In this document: in pieces, positions 45,952 through 57,900 of the stretch
Position numbering within the stretch: position 1 is the first letter of the stretch
Layout of the letters: every line of letters begins with the position of its first letter
Source: Arcuatula senhousia
Lineage: Eukaryota > Mollusca > Bivalvia > Mytilida > Mytilidae
Direction: 5' to 3'
Assembly: GCA_963971305.1 (NCBI GenBank)
Contig: OZ020303.1
Location: 33,964,106 to 34,028,105 of the forward strand
Length of the DNA: 64,000 nucleotides
Notes under the pieces: generated by a model
Database searches by the model: none
Seen by the model: the letters and a program-made list of their open reading frames with translations, nothing else
What the model was told of the DNA's origin: nothing
Translations under genes and position numbers: made by a program

Positions 45952-48900
45952 CTGAAATTATAAATTTTACAGGTTATAGAATAATAGGTTATTAATTCAA
46001 CTACTACTTATGCAATAGTACATTTGTAGAAATGTATTTCATATTTCATCAAAAACGTAAAAGAAAAACTCATTAAGTAGTATTCATACTAATATTACAT
46101 AAATATCAACAACTGTCTCTCCAGGATAAAGTGTAGAATAATTTATTTTCTTGCATTTAAAACACAAAGATTGCTTTACCTCAAAGAAAAGTCTCAACTA
46201 ATCATATACATGTATTACAATAATGAAGGGTTTTTAAACCAATTTTTAGTGTCACTTATACTTGACTCTGCTTTTTTGTAAAAAATACACAGACGGATAA
46301 AAGACACTAAGTATCATGATAGTTGAAAAACTATGATTAATCTTAAAACTTCTAGACATAAAGATATAACCAATCTTGTGTAGAATAAATAAATACCTTT
46401 TACAATGAGGTCTTTCACTAAAGCATCTGTGAACTCATGACCCTGTAAAATTAGAGATATAATATTATAAACGAAAGAATATGGAATATGTTCAAGAAAG
46501 GCACGATCCACATATTAAAATGACTTTGATAAATGTACAAAAGCAAAATTTCACTGTGTGTGAAGCGCTTTTCTGGATTAACCTTCATCAGACACATGCT
46601 GAAACTAGATTGAATATAAATAAATAATTTTTGAAACAAAAAAGAAGATTTTATGCCTAATGATATTTTGCATGTAAAATCTAAATGTACTGAGAAAGTA
46701 CTTAATTTCGTGGGTATCAATTTTTGTGGTTTGAGCAAATTTGGCTAGTTCGTGGATTCCTAAATTCGTGGATTTTTTATTTTGAAGGGGAAAAAAATGG
46801 TAGTTTTACGATTTCACCTTATGAAAGTGATCATTTGATTTGTATATTAAATTTAACTTTTAATTCTTAAATAAACATATGCCAGTTAATTTTCTTCCTC
46901 ATTATGTAATTGCCAATGATTAATGTGTTAAAGAGCTTGATTATCTTATTAATTAAGCTGTAAAGGTATGAAAAACACCTGGCAAGACTTAATTGATTGA
47001 TGATGGTCAAAGGGATTATCATTGTTTAAATTATCCTAAGGGTGTTTGTATAACAGTTGAGAACTGTTTATGGCTTCAGGTGACAGGACATGTTTATGAT
47101 TTTGACAATTTTAAAAATATTGCAATTGATATTTTCATATTCTCAGTATTTTTTCCAATGTACATATCCAGTTCATAAGAATAGTGAAAATGAACACTTT
47201 ACAACAAATCATTTCAATAAACCGGAAGTGTATTTATTCTAAAAAAAACAAGAAAATTGTTTGAGTTTTGCTGAATAAACATTACAAAAACTTTTCTAAG
47301 ATATATTTAATGATTTATAAGCTAATATTTAAGGTGTGTCTGATCCCCAATAGCTTGAAAAACAATTTAAACAAATTTTAATGGCCATAGAGTATCGGTC
47401 TACAATGTAGATCACATCCAAGGTTTTTACCACAAAAAAGCAAATCCAAAAAGTTATTATTTCGTGGATTCTTAAATTCGTGGATCAGCCTACCCACGAA
47501 AACCACAAAAATTGGTACCCCATGAATAAAAAGGAATTCACAGTATACCATTGCATATTTTAATACTGACATGGTTTTAATGTTGTTGTGATTTTTTATA
47601 TATATCTAGCTTTCCAACTAGACAACTGACAAATTTATAAAGAGAATCTTTGGCAAAAAGTAGTTCCATTAATAATTGACTTATTGACAGCGATGTGAAT
47701 CCTCATATGGTACTAAATCAACGTGAAAAATGTTATAATGGTACCCCCTAAAGTTTAAGAGTTTTAGCATTCACAAATACCATTATAGGTCAACAAATTT
47801 TTTGCAGTCATATAAAAATTATGAAGGAACAGATGGACAAACAAAACAGTAATCAGAAAGAAAGTCACAGGAAAAAAAGTCACAGGAAAAAAGGTCTCAG
47901 TTTTGATAGGAAAAAAAATCACAGGAAAAAAGGTCACGAGAAAAAAAGTCACAGGAAATAAAGTCACAATGTATTTTAAAGTCCCTATTGAACTAAGTGT
48001 TATTTTTTATGCTTAAACTATTCTTCTTTATTTTCTTTTTTGTTGTTGTTATTTCATTTTTTTAATTAAAAAAAAAATCTCAGAAAAAAGTGTAAGATAT
48101 GAATAAAAACTCATTTAATGTTATTGACCATAATGAAAATTACCAGTAATTTTACTTACAAATTACTCATTTTTATATAATTATATTAAAAACATTTTTA
48201 TTTAAGTAGTTTTGTATTAAGTCTTGCTTACTTTCGCTTTTTAAAAACGCTGAATAATGTTTATTTTTCATTTAAAAGACAAACAGAAAATTCTACATTG
48301 TTTGCTGGTGACTTTTGTATTCTTGTTATTTTCATTTTTCATGTTTTATTACATTTTTTATTATTATCATATCTATGACTATATTATTTATAAAAATTAG
48401 AAATATACAGTATAAAAACACATAATTTTTAATATTCTTTTATTTAATCATTCAAATATTATATGTATACATGTACATTGTGACTTTATTTCCTGTGACT
48501 TTTTTTCTTGTGACCTTTTTTCTTGTGACCTTTTTTCCTGTGACTTTTCTTCCGTGACTTTTTTTCCTGTGACTTTTTTTCCTGTGACTTTTTTCCTACA
48601 TTCAACAAAACTACAGGGCTTTCGCATCATTATCGCAGGGCCTTTATACTATAAATTTTCCCACCTCTTTCAGAGTAACAAAACAATATGTAGATTCTCC
48701 TTTGATCTTGTGTGGATGAGAGACGACAGCTGCCTCGGCTACTGTATCGTGTTCTACGAGGGCTGATTCTATCTCTGCCGTACTCAGTAGATGTCCTGAG
48801 ACGTTCACCATGTCATCGATACGTCCTGTCACCCAAATGTAACCATCCTGGTCCTTCTTGGCACCTATCAATAATATTAAGTTAAAGAAAATGTAATAAG

Positions 48901-51900
48901 TGTCAATAACTTAAATGGATGACCATTTAGAACTTAATGAAATTATGGTACATTGTGTCGATATCCCCCAAAAAAAATTAACCAACACAGTTTTGTTAAT
49001 ATAAATTTCATTCATAAATTCTATGTAGTTTCATTTGGTTTTCCATGAAATATGTCCCCTGAATTTAAAAATTTTCAATAACAGAGAGAAGTTAAACAAG
49101 AACAGAATTCCTGTGTCTCCTGCCGAGCAGCAAGTCCGCTAGCTATACATGAAATGGAAAAACCACAGACCTGGAATTGCATCCTACCATATGAGACCTC
49201 TACCTGAAGCTGCATACCAAATATCAAAAGCTTAGGATTAATAGTAGCTGAGAAATCTGTTACGAAAATTTTCCAATTTTGACCCTTAAAAATTCTAAGT
49301 CAGCTCGTTTAACAGGAAGTAGGTAAGCGACAGACCTGGAAACATATCCCACCATATGAGACCACTACCTGAAGCTCCATATCAAATACCAAAAGCCTAA
49401 GAATAACAGTAGCTGAGAAATCTGTTACGAAAAATTTTCAATTTTTTACCCTTAAAACATTCTAAGTCAGCTTGTTAAACAGGAAGTAGGTAGGTGATAG
49501 ACCATGAAACACATCCCACCATATAAGACCCCTACCTGAAGCTGCATACTAAATATCAAAAGCCTAGAATAAATAGTAGGCAAGAAATCTGTCACGAAAA
49601 ATGTGTAATGGACCGACAAATGAACGGACGGAGGGAAGGACGAACACAGACATTTCTATGTCCCCCTCCATGTTGCGATAAGGGAAAAAAACCTGGAAAC
49701 ATATCCAACCATATGAGACCACTACCTGAAGCTCCATATCAAATACCAAAAGCCTAAGAATAACAGGCATATGATTGATAATACCATAGAGTACTATAGC
49801 ATGAAACTACAGGCAAAATACAAATAGGCTGTGTCATGTACTTGCCCCCAAAAAATGTGACAGGAATATACAGGCATTCAATTGCTTTACACAATTTATC
49901 ATAGGGTGACTCTACATGACAAATAATAAAAGACAGTAGTTTTCTTGAAATCTGTGATTATTTTTTTTGTCCTTGTGAAGGATGTCATTAGATAATAGAA
50001 AGTGCCAAAGTGACCTCTACACATCACTTTGCAACTTGTAACAAGCAACATTCCAAGATCTAGAGTATCTTATAACAAGTCCTAAATACATAAATCATAA
50101 ATCTCAATGGTTAAATGCCAAAAATAAATGATTTTCTCCAACACAAACCATCTCCAGTACAGTAGTACCCTGGGAATTTCTTGAAGTAAGTTGTCTCATA
50201 TCTCTGGTGGTCACCATATACTGTTCTCATTATTCCTGGCCAGGGCTGTTTAAATACCTACATAAATAAAAAGTTCAAATTACATGTACATGTAGTCATT
50301 TTCTGACAGTAATTAATTTTGTAATTTTACTCCAGTCCTCATTCAGATGCATTTTCTATAATCTACTGTAACAATTCTGCATTGTCATGTTATGTAATTT
50401 GGTGATTGTTATTTATGCTCTATACAGGGCCCTATGATTGGAAATAATGAATTATCTTATCTTATCTTATTTTATACTAGCCTATCAATTCTTTTTTTAA
50501 GTAAGGCCTTTTTTTATTGCATACATCTCTAGTATCTCTAAAATCGTCATAAGCACAAACTTAAGTTTAAACCAGGATGTGCATCGGTAACCATTTACTG
50601 GCAAAGGTGTCAAAACAATAAACAAAGGTAAGACATAACTAAAAATCTTGTACATGTAATTTTTAAATAGAAACAAGTAATACTGTGAGCGAGCTCACAA
50701 AAGGATACCCCCCTTCATATTGGACTCTGTACTGTAAAAAAAATCCTAAGTCCAGTTATCCCCCCCCCCTGAGAGCAATACAAATTCTTTATGCACATCT
50801 ACAGATGATGTACTTCCTTCATGTAAAGTTTCATCAAAATCCATCCAGCGGTTTAGGAGGAGTTGTGCTTACGAGGTCTCCCATTGAATAATATATTTAA
50901 AAAGTCTAAGTTCAATTATCTCCCCTGAATGATGTCTGATTGCGATGAAAATTCTTCATTCACATCTACATATGATGTTCTTCCTTCATGTAAAGTTTCA
51001 GTAAAATCCTATAAGCGGTTTAGGAGGAGAAGCGCTTGCGAGTTATGTGGACAGACGGACAGACAGACAGACAGACAAGGTGTTTCCTATATACCCCCCC
51101 CAAACTTTGTTTGCGGGGGTATAATAAATGTATTGTAATGAAAATACCAAGGTCAAGAAGTATCTTTTACACTGTACAGTACTTACTAGATATCCTTCTT
51201 TGTTTGGTTCTGTAATTTCTACACCATCTTCACCAAGAATAATAGGCACAATACCAAAGAATGGGAATGTCTAAAATTCACAGTTGTATGAAAATACAAT
51301 TTTAAAAACTTTTGTTTTAAATCTTTCATGAACAAGTAATGATTAAGAAGGAAAAAAGACTTTTATTGTACTGAAATTATTAAACAACTTTTAAAAGTTG
51401 CATAAGGTTTAAACTATCAAAACACACCAGAAGAAGATACATGTAGATCAGGAATATGTCCAAAAGACATCATGCCCCATCTGGCAACATTTGGGACAGA
51501 TAATCAGACCTGAACCTTATATGCCCCTACTTTTGTCGATTGGGCATAACAATCTAAAGCACCTAAGCACATACTAGTATACATTTATATACACCTGGAA
51601 AAAAGTTAAGCACCCCTAGACTTGTTATGCTTTACGATGATTTGAAATATTTTCTAATTTTCATGAGTTTGATCAGTTTTAATTCTTCAATATGTGACTG
51701 GAAGGATGTATGCTTTTTCAGCAGTCATTCGTGCTAAAGGTGGACATACTCGAAATTGACTCTTTGACGATACAGTATCAATCTTTTGATTATGATTTAC
51801 CTTTTCGAGTGCGATTTGACAATTAATTAAAAGTTTCGAGCTTCAGGGGACCATACTTTTCGGAGACCATGTTTATGTACAAAAGCCATCTTTTTTGCCA

Positions 51901-54900
51901 TGTCGTGTTATGTAAATAAACGATGCCTTTTTGTTTGTTACAAACATGTTAAATCGTGCTTAACAGTGCATATTTTAGTTTGCAATAAAAATTTACAATG
52001 ACTATTTGTTAAATAATGGTGTATAGTATACATCAATGTACTTATTCCATTCAAGGCCTTAGTATTATGTGATTTCTTAAAATAAAAAAAATAAAAAAGC
52101 TCTCTCATTTTTTAATGAACATACTCAATATAGATAAAAAATTCATGACATATTTGATAGAAAAGATTGAATCTATTTTAATTTAATATACTCAGAACTG
52201 CTTTTTGTGTGTGTAATACTGTGATTTCATTATTATTTGAGAGCTATCACCAACGAAATTTGATACCCCACAAACTGAAAATCTAATATTGATATGTATG
52301 ATAAAGACTTTCAAACCATGAATTTAAGATTCCACGAAATGGTCCTTTTTCATCAAATCACGAAAATTGGTGGTCACAAAAATAAATGAATCTACAGTAT
52401 GAAATGCAAAATATGAACCCCTCCTTTGGTTTTTATATAGAATATACTCACTGCAGATCCTGGCTTTGTTGGTGTTACACCAGGTAAGGGTAGTAGTGTA
52501 TGGCCTCCCTGTAACACGAAACATGTATAAAATTACACTACTTAGGGTATTCATAAAGTTTCTGTAGGACAAGTAAATTGTTACATAGAAATATTTTAGA
52601 TTAAAAATTGATTTTTATTTTAAGGACTTAGTATACACCCTTTTATTTAAGAATGTTTTCATATTGGCACAGTAAAAACTCTTACACAAACTATGAACAA
52701 AAAGAGAGCCTGTTTTTACAAATATTTTTTTTGAAATTTAAGTCTTCAATGCCTTCTTTTAATAGCAATTATATTTGAAATGTGTTTAAACCAAACACTT
52801 GTCTATTCTGATCAAATTCCCAGATCATAAAGGGTTTGGTTTGAATAGGTTTTACTGTATATAAAACTTATTAATGAATAAAAAAAATTATAATTTTGAA
52901 CACATGTTATGTCTCTTACTACCTCATGAATATCTTAGTACAGATTTCAATATCTCACATTCTACTACCAACTATGTCTACAATCATATATATTTCCTCT
53001 CCTCCTACCACACAATACCATCTTATAAACATTATAAATAACAGGCTCAAACTATTTATGGACTACATACTGTTTCAGTTTGCCAGAAGGTATCTACAAT
53101 GGCACATCTTTTGTCTCCAACTACATTATAATACCACAACCATGCCTCTGGGTTAATAGGCTCTCCCACTGTAGCTAATACCTTCAGACTTGATCGGTCA
53201 TACCTAATAATATATTTATCTTTAAATACATATTATGCACATTTTAAGGAGTATGATTAGGCATACCAGTAGCTAAATTTTCAAATAAATAACGTATTAG
53301 ATTATTCTTACACAAAACAGACAGATAAACAAACAAGAATATGTCCAAAAGACATAATGCCCCATCTTGCAACATTTATTTTTTTCCACAATCACTTAAG
53401 CATCAACATGGTTGCTATTAAAGCACTTGTCAGTCAGAAGGAATGGACTTTAACTTAACCATTCTTCTATAAGTGGTCATTCATGCGGAAATATAGGTCA
53501 CTGCCAGCATCCGAAGCATGCATTTTGCTAAGCATCACTAGGTGCACCTACAATACCAATATAGTTGATGTGGCACATGTCAGTAAAAAAGGAATGGTCT
53601 TTATCCATTCTTCTTTAAGTGGTCATTCATGCGGAAAATATAGGTCATAGCCAGCATCCAAAGCATGCATTGTGCTTAGCATCACTAGGTGCACCTATCA
53701 TAACAATAGAGTAGATGTGGCACATGTCAGTAAGTGGGAATGGACTTTAACCAGTTTTCTTTAAGAGGCCATCCGTGCGGAAAATATAAGTCACATCCAG
53801 CATCCGAAGCATGCATTGTGTTAAACATCACTAAGTGCACCTACCACACCTATTTGGTTTGTATGGCACTTGTCAGTAAGGAGGAATGGACTTGAACCAT
53901 TCTTCTTTAAGTGGTCATTCATATGGAAAATATAGGTAACATCCAGCATCTGAAGCATGCATTGTGCTAAGCATCACTCGGTGCACCTACCATACCAATT
54001 TGGTTACTATGGCATTTGTCAGTAAGAAGGAATGGACTTTAACTTAACCATTCTTCTATAAGTGGTCATTTATGCGGAAAATATAGGTCACTGCCAGCAT
54101 CCCAAGCATGCATTGTGCTTAGCATCACTAGGTGCGCATACCATACCAATATGGTTGATGCAGCATTTGTCAGTTAGAGGGAATAGACTTTAACCATTTT
54201 TCAGTACATGATCATTCATGCAGAAAATATAGGTCACATCCAGCATCTGAAGCATGCAATGTTCTTATCATCACTAGATGCACCTACCATACCAATATGA
54301 TTGATGTGGCATTTGTCAGTAAGTGAAAATTTGGGAATATGGGATTTGGGACAGACATCCGAACGGACGGACGAACAGACCCGAACACTATATGCCCCAC
54401 TACTTTCGTAAATGGGGCATAAAAATGCAAACAATACTTAATTTGCCCTTGAAAAAATTAATACCATCAATTCTGATTTAAAAAAAGACACAATAATCTT
54501 AAGGAATACTAGTAATATTCATTTCAGATTGCAACAATTAAAATTCAGAGCACCAATTTAAGATAATTCTCTTTGAAAAGCACTATTTTATAACTTAGTA
54601 CAAATGGCCACATTAAAATGGTTACTCTTCCCCCGAAGTGCCTACCAAATCAAATGAATAAACAAGAGTAATAATTTACTTTATGACATGTTCATCTCCA
54701 AATCTCATCAATGATCTGATAGCTGTTGGAGCAGTGTAGAACTTGGATACTTTATACTTCTCAACCACCTCCCAAAATCTACCAGCATGAGGGTAAAATG
54801 GAGTTCCTTCAAACTATAAAATATTTTGAAATAAAAATAAATTGAAATTAAAATTAAGGGCAAATATATGTAATCTGATACAAAAATTTCAATGCATATT

Positions 54901-57900
54901 TTTTCCTGGATATCAAAAACCTCATCACTATAATAACAGATCTTATGACTGGTTAGACAGATAAAAAACATGCATACATAGATAGAGTTATCTATCCTGA
55001 GCTTTTAAGTGTAAAATTGATTATAAAAAACTTTCAATTTTGAAATGGCAGAAAGGACAAGGTATGATAAGGACCCAATTTTGCCCCCAAATAAATTAAA
55101 AATTGTAATTTGTTGAAAACTGTGAAAAACCTGCAAATTCTGAGTGGTTTTTGGCAAATTTAACTATGAGCCACAGAGAGTACCACTACAATAATTTGTG
55201 AAAGTGATCATTTTAATATAGAAACTTATCACCAAAAATATCTTTGTGGTACTCCATGTGGCTCATAGTTAAATTTGCCAAAAAACTACTCAAAATTTGC
55301 ATGATTTTAACACTTTTTCACAAAAATGCCATTTTCACATAATTTGATGAGGTCACTGTGATGCTATAAACAAGATTTAGTTAAAATTAATGTCATTTTA
55401 CTATACCTTGATCACCTAAGAACTGATCTATAATAGTTAAACCTCAGTTCTATTATTTAAAAAAAATGGTAAGTTAGGAGGCCAAATTTAGCACTTATCA
55501 TATCTTGTCCTTTACTACACTACTGATACTAACAATTATACTAGTAGCCCCATTGTTGAGTGGTCCATATGCTACATATGTATGTCCTGTAATCCATCCA
55601 ACATCAGCTGTACACCAGTAAACATCCTCTGGCTGGTAGTCAAATGCATATTTAAATGTTGTAGATGAATAGAGCATGTATCCTCCAACAGTATGGAGCA
55701 CACCCTTAGGCTTTCCTGTAGAACCACTGTAGGAAGAAAAGAGTGATCCTTCATACAAATTAGCATGTTGTTTTATGCAGCATATAGTATTATTATATTT
55801 TTGGTAAATTTCTATGAACTTGATTGACTTTTTCATATGATCAAATGAATAATTCAAATGTTCTATTTTGTAAAAAATAGCAGAGAAACAATTCTGGATG
55901 TTTCCCTGCTTTGTTTTCCTTTAAAGGGAAACAGTACTATTGCACTTCTCTTGAAAAATCAATAATGTGACTTCAACATTTAAACAATGAACCAAAAATA
56001 TAATAAAACAATTGTGTCCCTTTCTAGAGGGAAACATCTGAATGGTAATCACTTAGGGTTGTTGTTTTTCCTCTGGCACAGCCTCATGAAAACATATCCC
56101 CTCAGGTTTACAATTCGGGGTGTTTACCTCTATTGCGGGCCACAATTGTATATTATAGCATGTTTTACAGTAAGGAGCCTTTAGTCTTTTCAGTAAATTC
56201 ATTGTAAAAAGACAAGTCAATGAATCTGTGATTATTTAATTTTGCTATGACAAAAACCAAAGGTTACACTACCTATGCAAGCACAACTTGTATAAAAACA
56301 TAAAAATTTGGCAAATAGGAAGTAAAAAAGCTGCAGCCATGAAATTGCTATACTCTATATGGTAATGAAGGCTTTAATATTATTCTTAACAATCAAGCCT
56401 CATGTTGTTGTAAAGAAAGCTCCGACATAATTGAATGGCTATACCTTGTGTATAACATAAAGAGAGGGTCTTCAGCATCCATCCATTCTGGCTCACATTG
56501 AGTAGAAGCTGTAGGCATTACATCATGCCACCAAATGTCTCGTCCTTCTGTCCAGTCAATCTACGACAACATATGAAATAAATATTTATCAGACTGACAA
56601 AAAATGATGTTATATTTTCAGGCACTATATTTACTTTTCAAAATAATTTGCACCTAGATTATAATTACATGTATTAGTCTGCATTTTAAATTAAAATGCA
56701 GACTGATGGTTTAGTAACAAGCTGTCTGGGGTCTTGTGGAATTTTCTTTTCATAAAAAATTACCTATTTACCTAACATACAATGAACCTTTAAAATTTTC
56801 ACAGGACTTCGAAAGAATTTCAAATGCAATTTCTACCCATAGCTTATGAAATTGTGGCAATAAGTGCATATTTATCAATTTACAAAAAGAACCTGATTTA
56901 GGAGATGTCCCAAGGAACAACATGACTGTATATGATTTGGTTTACAGTGCAAAAAAAAATGAAATTTGAAAATTTTGGGACACAGATTTGATATAAGCTA
57001 TTTATAGCTGGTTTCCAAATCCATTTGCTAATATGTATGTATGTTTGCTATCATGTGTTTGATACTTAATTTAAAAAATAATTCACCTTCAAGCTTCTAG
57101 TTGGTCTTTTGGCTGGAATATCATCCATAGAATCATCACCATCTCCTCCACCATTCTCCTGGATGTCATTATCATGGGGAAGTAGATGTTTGACAACAAA
57201 ACAGTGGGATATCTTATGATTGCTGAAAAAACAATGGAATATCTTACAATTACTAAAAAACAATATGATTTTTTTTAGAACATTGGCCTTATCCATGAAT
57301 AGATCTACTTATTATCATACCCCATTACATATTTTAGTATGGGTTATTACATCTTTTATTGATAAAGAACTCGATGTGTGTTGCTAATGCTTTAATCAAG
57401 ACATTGATTTATATTTTAATTCTATTGAAAACAATTGTTCATCAAAGTTAAAAGCTGTTTTCATTGTAGATTTTCAATAAAAGGTCTTGTTTTTTTTCCA
57501 AACATATCTTTGTTGACTTTTAGAGAACATTATGACGGCAAATCATATGACATAAAATGACCAGTCACCAAAAATAATAATGTCAAAGGTGAATAATTGG
57601 AATACAGAAATAGGTTAATTATGCCTCAATCAAAACAAATCATATTATATACTTTATATCATCATTTGTATTTTTTTTTCAAGGAACAAATAAATGTAAA
57701 TTGCAAAGTTCTATGCACTCTAGAAGTAGAGGACATTGCAAAAATGTTTTAGCAGTCAAGATTATTTTTTTTAAAAGCCAAAATATTGTGTCAATGTTCT
57801 TCACTTTTATAGCCATTTCAATTTTGCTTTCAACATTCAATTTGGTTAATTCCTTGAAAACTCATGCAAATGGTGCTCTTATTTAAAAATCAATTTGATT

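Noticed and set aside
47764..48630. Peptide-repeat frames (FFPVTFF and EKSQ types)
   Set aside because: Both are readings of the two inverted minisatellite arms of the foldback-like element.
55498..55857. Reading the whole 119-codon open frame as one acetyl-CoA synthetase exon
   Set aside because: Residues before SGSTGKPKG and after GATSII do not fit the family; AG and GT borders at 55726 and 55534 restore the expected joins.
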